Part shown: piece after piece, positions 1 through 7,868 of the stretch
How the letters are laid out: every line of letters begins with the position of its first letter
Numbering within the stretch: the first letter of the stretch is position 1
Source: Acidimicrobiales bacterium
Lineage (GTDB): Bacteria > Actinomycetota > Acidimicrobiia > Acidimicrobiales > JAHWLA01
DNA length: 56,035 nucleotides
Reading direction: 5' to 3'
Assembly (NCBI GenBank): GCA_035536915.1
Contig: DATLNE010000048.1
Span: forward strand, 1-56,035
The notes under the pieces: generated by a model
The model's database searches: none
What the model was told of the DNA's origin: nothing
What the model saw: the letters and a program-made list of their open reading frames with translations, nothing else
Program-made: the position numbers and the translations under genes

Positions 1-2
1 AG

Positions 3-1643
3 GCGCCCATGGCGGAGCTGAACAACGACAGGTGGGAGGCAGTGATCGAGCCCGCCGACCTCGGCCTGCACGAATACGTGCTCGAGGCCTGGACCGACCG
101 GCTGGCCACGCTGGCCCACGACATCGAGGTCAAGGAGGCCGCCGGCGAGCCGGTCGACGTCGAGCAGCAGGAGGTCAAGCTCGAGAAGAAGGCGCAGAAG
201 GCGGGCAGGACGCCGACCGATTTCACCACCACCGGCCCCTTCCCGCTCTGGGTCGACCGCGAGCGGGCCCTGTTCAGCGCCTGGTACGAGCTGTTCCCCC
301 GCTCCGAGGGCGGCCTCAAGCGGGCGGCCCGCAGCCGGTTGCCCGACGTGGCTGCCATGGGGTTCGACATCGTGTACCTGCCACCGGTCCATCCCATCGG
401 TCGCTCGCACCGCAAGGGCCCCAACCACACCCTGGTCGCCGGCAAGAAGGATCCGGGCAGTCCGTGGGCCATCGGCAACGCGGAAGGCGGCCACACCGCC
501 GTCGAGCCGAGCCTGGGCACGATCGAGGACTTCGACGCTTTCGTCGCCGCGGCGGACAAGCTGGGTATGGAGGTCGCCCTCGACTACGCGCTCCAGTGCT
601 CGCCCGACCACCCGTGGGTGACCGAGCACCCCGAATGGTTCCACCGCCGGCCGGACGGGAGCATCAAGTACGCCGAGAACCCGCCCAAGAAGTACCAGGA
701 CATCTACCCGATCAACTTCTGGCCCGAGCACGACAAGGACCGGCACGCCCTGTGGCAGGCGTGCAAGGAGATCTTCGACTTCTGGATCGGCCACGGCGTC
801 CGCATCTTCCGGGTGGACAACCCCCACACCAAGCCCCTGGCCTTCTGGGAGTGGGTCATCCCCGAGGTGCAGAAGACCCACCCCGACACGCTCTTCCTGG
901 CCGAGGCCTTCACCCGACCGAAGATGATGGCCAAGCTGGCCGAGGTCGGCTTCAGCCAGAGCTACACGTACTTCACGTGGCGCACCGGCCAGTACGGTGA
1001 GGAAGGCCTGCGCACGTACCTCGAGGAACTGGCGCACGGCCCCAAGGCCGATTTCATGCGGCCCAACTTCTGGCCCAACACCCACGACATCTTGTCGGGG
1101 CCGTTGCGCAACGGGCCGCCCGCCGCGTTCAAGCAGCGCCTGGTGCTGGCCGCCACCATGTCGCCGTCGTACGGCATCTACTCGGGCTACGAACTGGTGG
1201 AGAACGAGCCCATGTCGGACGCCAACGAGGAGTACGACTTCCCCGAGAAGTACGAGATCAAGGTCCGCGACTGGGACGCCCCGCACTCACTGGCGCCGTT
1301 CATCACCCAGGTCAACCGCATCCGCCGGCGGCACCCGGCCCTGCAGCGGCTGCGCAACATCCACTTCCACGACACCACCAACGAACAAGTCATCGCCTAC
1401 ACCAAGCACAGCGACGACCGCTCGGACATCGTGCTGGTGGTGGTGAACCTCGACCCGTCCAACACCCAGGACTGCGTGGTGACGCTCGACCTCGCCTTGT
1501 TGGGCCTCCCGTGGGACGCCCCCTACGAGGCGTTCGACGAACTCAGCGGCCAGACGTTCGAGTGGCGCGGCCCGCAGCCCTACGTCCGCCTGGAGGCCAA
1601 CCAGGCCGCCCACATCTGTTCGTTGCGGGCGCTGACCCGTTAG
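3..1643 (+). CDS. glgE: Alpha-1,4-glucan:maltose-1-phosphate maltosyltransferase GlgE, 5' end missing
   Basis: GlgE is a GH13_3 enzyme that transfers maltose from maltose-1-phosphate to the end of an alpha-1,4-glucan in the cytoplasm (trehalose-to-glycogen route). The (beta/alpha)8 barrel carries the family signatures: PPVHPIGRSHRKGPNH, then FRVDNPHTKP, whose Asp is the nucleophile in characterised GlgE, then FLAEAFTRP, whose Glu is the acid/base. The frame is open from the window edge. The ATG at position 9 is probably internal, because the text around it (DRWEAVIEPADLGLHEYVLEAWTD split across residues 6-30) matches the middle of the N-terminal beta-domain, and family members are about 650-700 residues against 544 here. 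No glgB or treS is visible; they may lie upstream. The gene is convergent with the cupin gene, 9 bases away, without a hairpin. Confidence 0.93.
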   Translation, partial: APMAELNNDRWEAVIEPADLGLHEYVLEAWTDRLATLAHDIEVKEAAGEPVDVEQQEVKLEKKAQKAGRTPTDFTTTGPFPLWVDRERALFSAWYELFPRSEGGLKRAARSRLPDVAAMGFDIVYLPPVHPIGRSHRKGPNHTLVAGKKDPGSPWAIGNAEGGHTAVEPSLGTIEDFDAFVAAADKLGMEVALDYALQCSPDHPWVTEHPEWFHRRPDGSIKYAENPPKKYQDIYPINFWPEHDKDRHALWQACKEIFDFWIGHGVRIFRVDNPHTKPLAFWEWVIPEVQKTHPDTLFLAEAFTRPKMMAKLAEVGFSQSYTYFTWRTGQYGEEGLRTYLEELAHGPKADFMRPNFWPNTHDILSGPLRNGPPAAFKQRLVLAATMSPSYGIYSGYELVENEPMSDANEEYDFPEKYEIKVRDWDAPHSLAPFITQVNRIRRRHPALQRLRNIHFHDTTNEQVIAYTKHSDDRSDIVLVVVNLDPSNTQDCVVTLDLALLGLPWDAPYEAFDELSGQTFEWRGPQPYVRLEANQAAHICSLRALTR

Positions 1644-1652
1644 CCAATCGCG

Positions 1653-2051
1653 CTAGTGGTGCTCGGCCTCGGCGGCGTCGGCCTCGGCCTTCGTCTGATG
1701 GACGGTGCCGTCGGGGTGCTCGGCCGGTGAGTAGAGCGAATAGAGCTTGAGCTCGCCCTCGCCCGTGTTCACCACGTTGTGCCAGGTGCCCGCGGGGATG
1801 ATGGCGGCCCAGTCGTCCTCTATCTCGTGGGTTTCGGCGATCGTCTCCTCGTCGGGTCCGAGCTCGATCCGAGCCCGCCCCACCTCGACCCGGATGAACT
1901 GGTCGATGTCGGGGTGCACCTCTCGGCCGATCTCCTCGCCGGGCAACAGCCGCATCACCGTCAGTTGCGTGTGCGAACCCGTGAAGAGCACGGTGCGGAA
2001 CGTTTCGTTGTCCTTCGTTGCTGCTTCGATGTCTCCGAGCCAACCGGTCAT
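1653..2051 (-). CDS. Small single-domain cupin protein
   Basis: 132 residues. The core is a cupin barrel: GxEIGREVHPDIDQFIRVEVGRARIEL is motif 1 (one His, an Asp-Gln pair and a Glu region) and PAGTWHNVVNTGEGELKLYSLY is motif 2 with its His. This is typical of small metal-binding cupins of the mannose-6-phosphate isomerase type. The C-terminus (residues 110-132) is rich in His, Glu and Ala. The ATG overlaps the stop of the upstream 54-residue ORF (ATGA), and that ORF overlaps the aldose epimerase, so the three are probably translated as one operon. A role in sugar handling is an inference from context; the substrate cannot be read from the sequence. Confidence 0.85.
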   Translation of the reverse strand: MTGWLGDIEAATKDNETFRTVLFTGSHTQLTVMRLLPGEEIGREVHPDIDQFIRVEVGRARIELGPDEETIAETHEIEDDWAAIIPAGTWHNVVNTGEGELKLYSLYSPAEHPDGTVHQTKAEADAAEAEHH

Positions 2052-2212
2052 GCCGACTCACCTACCCGCATGAGGGGAACCGCCAACGCCAGCCCCAGCA
2101 CAAGCGAGCCGGCGGCGGTCGCCGCGGGCAGCAAACGGCCGACGTCGGTGTAGCCGACGAAGGCGTGGGTGCCGAGAGCGAGGGCCTTGGAGTAGGAGCG
2201 CTCGGTCACCAT
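2048..2212 (-). CDS. 54-residue single-span membrane protein
   Basis: Short ORF with ATG at 2212 and TGA at 2048-2050. It overlaps the epimerase stop by 7 bases and the cupin ATG by 4 bases, the arrangement expected for a translationally coupled middle gene. Residues 1-27 are polar (SYSKALALGTHAFVGYTDVG), followed by one hydrophobic segment (about residues 28-48, LLPAATAAGSLVLGLALAVP) and a short MRVGESA tail. I do not recognise a family. The double overlap and clean membrane segment argue for a real gene, but its size means homologues would be needed to confirm it. Confidence 0.55.
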   Translation of the reverse strand: MVTERSYSKALALGTHAFVGYTDVGRLLPAATAAGSLVLGLALAVPLMRVGESA

Positions 2213-3015
2213 GAGAAGCGGTACTCGACCGAAGCGGAGTGGCCGGGGTCGAGCACGAGGGTGCCGCTGCCGGGCACGCCTGCGTCGTGGAGTCGGAAGC
2301 CGTCGTTGGCCATGGTGACCGGCTCCACGCACACCCACGGCGGCCGCTCGCTGTAGACGACGAGCTGGGTGACGGGGCCACGCCAGTCGAGGGTGAGGTC
2401 GCTGATGCGCGCTGTCGTACCGGTGAGGCCGGTGAAACAGGTGTCCATGGGGGCGGGAAGGGTCGACGTGCGCAGGTCTTCGTCGCCTGTGGTGAAGCGG
2501 GGGGCGCCCACTGGCAGGCAGTCGACCGCGGGCCACACCAGCTCGGCGGGCAGGGCCACGGGGCCGAGGGCGAACCAGGGATGGATGCCGAGGCCGACGG
2601 GGACCCGGTGCTCGGCGTTGTTGACCACTTCGAGCACCTGGTCGAGATGCGTCGCCGCAAGCGTGAAGCGCTGGCGGCCGGTGACGTTGTACGGGCTTTG
2701 CTCGACGTCGATGCTCAGCGCCGCTGTCGTGTCGTCGGCGGCGTCGATCCGCCACGGCTCCCACGCGGTGAGGCCGTGGATGGCCGTGCCGTCGGGCCAG
2801 TTGACCGGGAGGCGGTACTCGTTTCCCTCGAAACGCAGCTCGCCGCCGGGGATGCGATTGCACCACGGGAGCAGCGGATAGCTCCCCCAGTACGCCCAGC
2901 CTTCGCCCTCGTCGGGGCGCAGGAAGGGACGGCCGTCCGCGGTGATCTGGCCGATGCGCCCGCCGTCGTCGGGGTAGAGGTCGACCGCTGCCCCACCCGC
3001 TCGCAACGTCAGCAT
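2206..3015 (-). CDS. Aldose 1-epimerase family protein (galactose mutarotase-like)
   Basis: 269 residues of a beta-sandwich sugar-binding fold. Visible family features: GGRIGQI near the N-terminus, YPLLPWCNRIPGGELRFEG (the substrate-binding NRI segment), HGLTAWEPWRI with the conserved His, GIHPWFALG with the second conserved His, and a late CVEPVTMANDGF segment with the conserved Glu. Family members interconvert alpha and beta anomers of aldoses or bind related sugar phosphates. This is the first gene of a three-gene overlapping operon and diverges from the cupin gene at 3033 with only 17 bases between the two starts. Function is assigned at family level; the sugar is unknown. Confidence 0.88.
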   Translation of the reverse strand: MLTLRAGGAAVDLYPDDGGRIGQITADGRPFLRPDEGEGWAYWGSYPLLPWCNRIPGGELRFEGNEYRLPVNWPDGTAIHGLTAWEPWRIDAADDTTAALSIDVEQSPYNVTGRQRFTLAATHLDQVLEVVNNAEHRVPVGLGIHPWFALGPVALPAELVWPAVDCLPVGAPRFTTGDEDLRTSTLPAPMDTCFTGLTGTTARISDLTLDWRGPVTQLVVYSERPPWVCVEPVTMANDGFRLHDAGVPGSGTLVLDPGHSASVEYRFSW

Positions 3016-3032
3016 TGCGGCATCATGGCGCG

Positions 3033-3569
3033 ATGACGGCGCGGGCGCGTTTGGTCGACGAGGTGCGGGCGGCGGGCACGCAGGACGCAGTCGCCGAGGT
3101 GGTCGAACGCTGGCTCCGCGACCCGCAGTTGTCGGAGGCGCTGGGTGCCTTCGACGCCAGCGAGCCGCTGCACCGCGACGACGACCTCACCATCGTGAAA
3201 GTGGTGGTCCTCCCCCACTACGCCTTCTACCCCCACGAGCACCGCATGTGGGCGGTGGTGGCGACCGTGCGGGGGCAGGAGGAGAACGTGTTCTACGAGC
3301 GCGCCGACGGGGGGCTGGAGCGGGTCGGTGGGCGGGTGTTCTCCGAGGGAGACGTCGGCGTGCTGGCCGAGGACGTGATCCACACGGTGACCAACCCGCT
3401 GCCTGTGTACACGGTGGGACTGCACGTCTACGGCGGCGACCTGCTGGCCGCCGGTGCATCCGAGTGGGACCCCCAGACGTACGCCGAACGGCCGTACACC
3501 TTCGAGGCGGAAGACGCTCGCAAGGCAGCGTGGCGGGCCACACTCGACGCCGAGGGCGGCGGCGCATGA
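3033..3569 (+). CDS. Cysteine dioxygenase-like cupin protein
   Basis: 178 residues from ATG 3033; an in-frame TTG at 3015 would add six residues and overlap the divergent gene start, so the ATG is preferred. The helical N-terminus (AVAEVVERWLRDPQ) and the cupin core, VVLPHYAFYPHEHRMWAVVATVRGQEENVFY (HxH metal ligands) followed by DVIHTVTNP (third His) and TVGLHVYGGDL (a further His), resemble the predicted metal-dependent enzymes related to cysteine dioxygenase. The stop overlaps the ATG of the following VOC protein (ATGA), indicating coupled translation. The substrate is unknown. Confidence 0.82.
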   Translation: MTARARLVDEVRAAGTQDAVAEVVERWLRDPQLSEALGAFDASEPLHRDDDLTIVKVVVLPHYAFYPHEHRMWAVVATVRGQEENVFYERADGGLERVGGRVFSEGDVGVLAEDVIHTVTNPLPVYTVGLHVYGGDLLAAGASEWDPQTYAERPYTFEAEDARKAAWRATLDAEGGGA

Positions 3570-3844
3570 GCGGGCTGGTGCTGGTCGACCCGGCGGGCGG
3601 CACCAGGCTGGCCTTCCAAGAGGTGCCCGCCCTGGCGCCGGCCACGTGGCCCGAGGGGACGGTGCCGCAGCAGTTGCACCTCGACTTCAGCGTCGGCAGC
3701 GTCGAGGAACTCGCCGTGCAGCACGACCGGGCGTTGTCGCTCGGCGCTCGCGTGTTGCAAGACCGCTCCGACGACGCCGACGAACCCCTGTACGTCTACG
3801 CCGATCCGGCGGGCCACCCGTTCTGCATCTTCGTGCCTGAGTAG
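3566..3844 (+). CDS. N-terminally short VOC (glyoxalase-like) protein
   Basis: 92 residues. The sequence RLAFQEVPALAPATWPEGTVPQQLHLDFSV followed by LGARVLQ and a final YADPAGHPFCIFVPE is the second half of a Glyoxalase_6-type VOC domain (HLDF metal-binding strand and DPAGHPFC strand). Usual family members are about 115-125 residues and begin with a strand and helix containing FYxxLLGW; that part is absent, and no frame upstream of 3566 encodes it. The ATG is set by a 4-base overlap with the cupin stop. It may be a decayed or half-size VOC protein that pairs with itself. Confidence 0.75.
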   Translation: MSGLVLVDPAGGTRLAFQEVPALAPATWPEGTVPQQLHLDFSVGSVEELAVQHDRALSLGARVLQDRSDDADEPLYVYADPAGHPFCIFVPE

Positions 3845-3847
3845 CGT
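3842..3847 (+). promoter_or_regulatory. Putative -10 hexamer for a leaderless methyltransferase mRNA
   Basis: TAGCGT fits TAnnnT and is followed by 7 bases and then ATC at 3855. The same spacing precedes several confident starts in this window. It lies on the stop codon of the VOC gene. Confidence 0.4.
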
Positions 3848-3854
3848 TCGGCGT

Positions 3855-4604
3855 ATCGACTACGACGTCATCGGGCAGGGGTATTCGGCGCTGCGCCGCG
3901 CCGACCCGCGCTGGGCCCGCGTGATCCACGGGGGGTTAGCCGAGGCCCGCACGGTGGTCGACGTCGGGGCAGGCGCGGGCTCGTACGAACCCGACGACCG
4001 TTCGGTCGTGGCGGTGGAACCCTCGACGGTGATGATCGCCCAGCGCGCGCCCGGCTCGGCACCGGTGGTGCGGGGCGTGGCCGAGGCGCTGCCCTTCGCC
4101 GATGGGTCGTTCGATGCGGCCATGGCGATCCTCACCCTGCACCACTGGCGCGACCGGGCCGCAGGCTGCGCCGAACTGCGACGGGTGGCGCGGCGTTGGG
4201 TGGTGCTGACCTTCGAGCCCGCGCTGCACCGGGAGTTCTGGCTCGTCCGCGACTACCTGCCCGACATGCCGCTCCCCGATTTCACGGTGGCGGAGACAGC
4301 CGATGCCCTCGATGCCGAGTACGTCGTGCCGTTGCACCTACCCGCCGACTTCACCGACGCCGTGCTCCCCGCCCACTGGCGACGGCCCGAGGCGTACCTC
4401 GACCCGGCCGTGCAGGCGGCCAACTCGGGCATGGCCGCTCTTGACCTGCAGGCGCCCATGCAGCGCTTGGCCGACGACCTGGCCTCAGGTGCGTGGCACC
4501 GCCGCTACCGCGAGCTGCTGCGGCAGGAGTCGTTCGACGCCGGGTTCAGGCTGTTGATCGGTGGAGCACCGCTGACCGGGAATCACTCATTGATTTCGCA
4601 GTAG
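3855..4604 (+). CDS. Class I SAM-dependent methyltransferase, probable non-ATG start
   Basis: About 249 residues. VVDVGAGAGSYEP is SAM motif I, VAVEPS the acidic loop after strand 2, GVAEALPFADGSFDAAMAILTLHHW the ubiE-like motif II/III region, and RRVARRWVVLTF the following strand. Homology clearly extends upstream of the first ATG, GTG or TTG (GTG at 3921, inside RVIHGG), because RIDYDVIGQGYSALRRADPRW is a typical N-terminus for this group. There is no canonical start upstream. ATC at 3855 (giving IDYDVIGQGY) sits 7 bases after a TAnnnT hexamer; CTG at 3837 is the other candidate. The stop codon lies inside a long hairpin shared with phoU. The substrate is unknown. Confidence 0.8.
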   Translation: MDYDVIGQGYSALRRADPRWARVIHGGLAEARTVVDVGAGAGSYEPDDRSVVAVEPSTVMIAQRAPGSAPVVRGVAEALPFADGSFDAAMAILTLHHWRDRAAGCAELRRVARRWVVLTFEPALHREFWLVRDYLPDMPLPDFTVAETADALDAEYVVPLHLPADFTDAVLPAHWRRPEAYLDPAVQAANSGMAALDLQAPMQRLADDLASGAWHRRYRELLRQESFDAGFRLLIGGAPLTGNHSLISQ

Positions 4605-4638
4605 TTACGAGCGGGCTTGTAACTACTGCGACATCAAT
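4589..4638. terminator. Long hairpin between convergent methyltransferase and phoU genes
   Basis: Arms ATTGATTTCGCAGTAGTTAC (4589-4608) and 4619-4638 pair over 20 bases with one mismatch around a 10-base loop. The TAG of the upstream gene (4602-4604) and the TGA of phoU (complement of 4634-4636) are both inside the stems. There is no U-tract. It is probably a bidirectional terminator or mRNA 3' end. Confidence 0.75.
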
Positions 4639-5326
4639 CCTCCGACGGCTTCACCTCGGCGTGGTGGTAGTCGTCGGGGAACTGCCCGGTGACCATGAAG
4701 GCCACGCGCTCGCCCGTGTTCACCGCGTGGTCGGCGATGCGTTCGAAGTAGCGGCCCACCAAGGCGATCTGCACCGCTCGCTGGATGCCCGCTTCGTCGT
4801 CGACCTGGGAAGCGAAGATCGTGCGGAACAGGTCCTTCTGCAGGTCGTCCATCACGTCGTCCATGTCGCTCAGCGCCGAGGCCCGGCCCGGGTCGCGCTC
4901 GGCAAATGCGGCGACGGCCAGCTTCAACTGGACGGCGGCCTGCTCGCGCATGCGGTGCACGATGCCGCGCACCTTCGGCTCGAGCTCGTAGGGGTAGAGC
5001 CGCCGCGCCGCCTTGGCCACGTTCACCATTAGGTCGCCCGTGCGCTCGATCTCGTGGATAATTCGCAGCACCGTCACGAGCGTGCGCAGGTCGACGGCCA
5101 TCGGCTGCTGTCGGGCCAGCAACAAGTACGTGCGCGACTCGATCGAGTGCATGAGGTCGTCGATCGGCTTGTCGTTGGCAATGAGCCGTTCGACCGAACT
5201 GAGGTCGGCGTCGAGGAACGCATCGGTGCCCGCCTGGATGGCCTCGCCCGCCATGGCACCCAGCCGCACCACGTCGGCCTGCAGTTCGTCGAGCTCTTCG
5301 TGGAACGCTCGCCTGGTTTCGGTCAC
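4634..5326 (-). CDS. phoU: Phosphate signalling protein PhoU
   Basis: 230 residues of two three-helix PhoU bundles. The first contains ADVVRLGAMAGEAIQAGTDAF and RTLVTVLRIIHEIERTGDLMVNVAKAA; the second contains ALVGRYFERIADHAVNTGERVAFMVTG. The E/DxxxD-type metal-binding helices (IHEIERTGD and YFERIADHAVN) are present. PhoU links the Pst transporter to the SenX3-type kinase, keeping the kinase off when phosphate is plentiful. GTG at 5326 overlaps the regX3 stop (GTGA). It is the last gene of the pst-senX3-regX3-phoU run. Confidence 0.95.
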   Translation of the reverse strand: MTETRRAFHEELDELQADVVRLGAMAGEAIQAGTDAFLDADLSSVERLIANDKPIDDLMHSIESRTYLLLARQQPMAVDLRTLVTVLRIIHEIERTGDLMVNVAKAARRLYPYELEPKVRGIVHRMREQAAVQLKLAVAAFAERDPGRASALSDMDDVMDDLQKDLFRTIFASQVDDEAGIQRAVQIALVGRYFERIADHAVNTGERVAFMVTGQFPDDYHHAEVKPSED

Positions 5327-6060
5327 CGGTTCTCCCCGCTGGTCGGTCGGCTCGCCTCGAAGCGATAGCCGACACCCCTGATCGTCGTGATGTACGTCGG
5401 ATGAGCAGGGTCGTCTTCGATCTTGCCCCGAATCCGCTTGATGTGGACGTCGAGCGTCTTGGTGTCGCCGACGTAGTCGTGCCCCCACACCCGGTCGAGC
5501 AACGACTCGCGCGGGAGCACCCGCCCGGCGTTCTCCATCAACAGCTCCAACACCTCGAACTCCTTGCGCGGCAACGGCACCGCTTCGCCCCGCACCGTGA
5601 GCTCGTGGCGCGCCAGGTCGAGGCGGACCTCGCCCGCCGCCAAGACCTCGTGCTCTTCGGCGACTGCCGCAGCTCCGTCGGCGTCGGCGCTCGCCCGGCG
5701 CAGCACGGCGCGCATCCGGGCTACGAGCTCCCGCATCCGGTACGGCTTGGTGACGTAGTCGTCGGCCCCCACCTCCAGGCCCACCACCGTGTCGACCTCG
5801 GAGTCCTTGGCCGTCACCATGATCACGGGCGTGCGCGAGATGCGGCGCAGCTCGCGGCACACGTCGATCCCCGACAGCCCGGGCAGCATGAGGTCGAGCA
5901 GCACCAAGTCGGGCCGGGCCGCCTCGAACACGTCCAAGGCCTGGCGCCCGTCGCGGGCCACCGTGACGTCGAAGCCTTCGCGCTTGAGCCCCACTGTCAG
6001 CGCCTCGACGAAGGACTCCTCGTCCTCCACCACGAGCACGCGGCAGCGGGGCTCAGCCAT
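5323..6060 (-). CDS. regX3: Response regulator RegX3 (OmpR/PhoB family)
   Basis: 245 residues from ATG 6060; upstream in-frame starts would lie in the kinase gene. The receiver domain (about 6-120) has acidic EDEES, phospho-acceptor D56 in LVLLDLMLP, T/S in MVTAKDSE and K105 in DYVTKPY. The DSEVDTVVGLEVGADDYVTKPY segment is very close to mycobacterial RegX3. The C-terminal winged helix (about 145-240) ends in RVWGHDYVGDTKTLDVHIKRIRGKI. It is expected to bind the two GTTCACC repeats upstream of pstS. The start overlaps the kinase stop by 8 bases. Confidence 0.93.
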   Translation of the reverse strand: MAEPRCRVLVVEDEESFVEALTVGLKREGFDVTVARDGRQALDVFEAARPDLVLLDLMLPGLSGIDVCRELRRISRTPVIMVTAKDSEVDTVVGLEVGADDYVTKPYRMRELVARMRAVLRRASADADGAAAVAEEHEVLAAGEVRLDLARHELTVRGEAVPLPRKEFEVLELLMENAGRVLPRESLLDRVWGHDYVGDTKTLDVHIKRIRGKIEDDPAHPTYITTIRGVGYRFEASRPTSGENR

Positions 6061-7090
6061 CGACCGGCAATCGCAACGTGAACACGGAGCCCTCACCCTC
6101 GCTCGACGAGACCTCCACGTCGCCCCCGTGGTTGGTGGCCACGTGGCGCACGATGGCCAGGCCCAGCCCGGTACCGCCGGTACGACGGCTGCGCGCCCGG
6201 TCGACCCGATAGAAACGCTCGAACACCCGCTCCAAATCCTTGGCCGGGATCCCGATGCCGCGGTCGCGCACCGCCACCGACAGCCAACCGCCCTCGACGC
6301 CGTACGACACGTCGACCCGACTGTCGGCGTCGGAGTAGTGCACGGCGTTGTGCAACAGGTTGCTCACGGCCGACACCAACTGGTCGCGGTCGCCGCGCAC
6401 CGACACCGCAGGACCAGCGGCAACCTCCACCGAGATCGACGCCCGTTCCGCAATGGGCTGTACCACCTCGACGGCGGAGTCGACCACCTCGTCGATGCGC
6501 ACCTTCGCCATCGGCAACGGTGCCGCTTCGATGCGGCTCAGGTCCAGCAGGTCGGCCACCAAGGCGGCGGCCCGGTCGGCTTCGCCCGCCAGCCGGTTGG
6601 CGAGCCGCTTCAACACGCCGGGGTCGTCCTCGTCGGCCATGGTCTCGGCCAACACGCTCAGGGCACCGATCGGCGTGCGCAGCTCGTGGCTCACGTTGGC
6701 CACGAAGTCGCGGCGCACGGCGTCCACCCGGGCCCGTTCCGACTCGTCGTCGACGAAGGCCACCGTGCCTCCCGACGGCAACGGCTGGGCCACCACCCGC
6801 AACACGCGCGCGGGCGGACCGAGCAACTCCACCACCCGTTCGTCGCGCCCGGTCGCCAGCACCTGGCGCACCACGTCGGCCACCAACAGGTCGGTGGGCC
6901 GCTCGCCCACGAAGGCCGACGCCCGGGCGTTGCGCGCTACTTCCATTCCGTGCTCGTCCACCACCACCACGCCCACCGGGAGGTGTTCGATGGCCTCCCG
7001 CAGGCGCCGAGCCTCGGCCTCGGCGGCCGCCGACCGGCTGGCGCCCAGCGCCGTGGCCTCGGCAACGTCGGCCCGGCGTCGTGCCCTCAA
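6053..7090 (-). CDS. senX3: Sensor histidine kinase SenX3-like, without membrane segments
   Basis: 345 residues. Order: short Ala/Glu/Arg-rich helix (1-32), PAS-like domain (about 33-118, [24 protein letters not shown]), HisKA dimerisation helix with phospho-acceptor H135 in [16 protein letters not shown], then HATPase with N-box [11 protein letters not shown]1 VRDRGIGIP and G2 [22 protein letters not shown] at 7090 overlaps the pstB stop (TTGA). Mycobacterial SenX3 is somewhat longer and starts with two membrane spans; none is seen here, so this kinase must be soluble or be recruited by PhoU and Pst. It partners RegX3 encoded next. Confidence 0.9.
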   Translation of the reverse strand: MRARRRADVAEATALGASRSAAAEAEARRLREAIEHLPVGVVVVDEHGMEVARNARASAFVGERPTDLLVADVVRQVLATGRDERVVELLGPPARVLRVVAQPLPSGGTVAFVDDESERARVDAVRRDFVANVSHELRTPIGALSVLAETMADEDDPGVLKRLANRLAGEADRAAALVADLLDLSRIEAAPLPMAKVRIDEVVDSAVEVVQPIAERASISVEVAAGPAVSVRGDRDQLVSAVSNLLHNAVHYSDADSRVDVSYGVEGGWLSVAVRDRGIGIPAKDLERVFERFYRVDRARSRRTGGTGLGLAIVRHVATNHGGDVEVSSSEGEGSVFTLRLPVDG

Positions 7091-7863
7091 CCGAACCGCC
7101 CGGTGATGTACGCCTCGGTGCGTTCGTCGTCGGGCTTGGTGAAGATCTTCGACGTCTCGCCCACCTCGATCAGCCGCCCGGGCTCACCTGCGCCGGAGAT
7201 GGTGAAGAAGGCGGTGATGTCGCTGATGCGCGCCGCCTGCTGCATGTTGTGGGTGACGACGACGATCGTGTACTCGTCCTTGAGGTCGACGATGAGGTCT
7301 TCGATGGTCAAGGTCGACACCGGGTCGAGGGCCGAACACGGCTCGTCCATCAACAGCACCTCGGGCTCCACTGCGATGGCGCGGGCGATGCACAACCGCT
7401 GCTGCTGGCCGCCCGACAAGCCCGCGCCCGGGCGGTCGAGCCGGTGCTTGACCTCGTCCCACAAGCCCGCGCCCCGCAACGACTTCTCCACCGCGTCGTC
7501 GAGGTCGGCCTTGCGGCGCATGCCGTTGAGGCGCAGCCCCGCGGCCACGTTGTCGCGGATCGACATGGTGGGGAACGGGTTAGGCCGCTGGAACACCATG
7601 CCCACTGTGCGGCGCAGCTCGGTCACGTCGACGGAGGCGTCGTAGATGTCGTCGCCGTCGAGCAGCGCGGTGCCCTCCACCCGCGCCCGCGGGATCACCT
7701 CGTGCATGCGGTTCAACGTGCGGATGAACGTCGACTTGCCGCAGCCTGACGGCCCGATGAGGGCGGTGACCTGCTTGGGCTCGATGGTCAACGAGATGCC
7801 GTCGATGGCGAGGAACGAGCCGAACCAGGCACGCAGGTCGCGGGTTTCGATGCGCTTCGACAT
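7087..7863 (-). CDS. pstB: Phosphate ABC transporter ATP-binding protein PstB
   Basis: 258 residues. Walker A is GPSGCGKST (37-45), Q-loop FQRPNPFP (91-98), signature LSGGQQQR (149-156), Walker B VLLMDEP (170-176) with the PstB-typical CSALDP following, and the switch His in [28 protein letters not shown] and [16 protein letters not shown] are diagnostic of PstB. The ATG at 7863 has AGGAG just before it. It hydrolyses ATP on the cytoplasmic face to power phosphate import through PstC/PstA. The stop overlaps the kinase TTG. Confidence 0.97.
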   Translation of the reverse strand: MSKRIETRDLRAWFGSFLAIDGISLTIEPKQVTALIGPSGCGKSTFIRTLNRMHEVIPRARVEGTALLDGDDIYDASVDVTELRRTVGMVFQRPNPFPTMSIRDNVAAGLRLNGMRRKADLDDAVEKSLRGAGLWDEVKHRLDRPGAGLSGGQQQRLCIARAIAVEPEVLLMDEPCSALDPVSTLTIEDLIVDLKDEYTIVVVTHNMQQAARISDITAFFTISGAGEPGRLIEVGETSKIFTKPDDERTEAYITGRFG

Positions 7864-7868
7864 GGCTC

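Noticed and set aside
5789-7645. 618-residue plus-strand ORF across the senX3/pstB region
   Set aside because: Antisense to two genes with complete catalytic motifs on the other strand.
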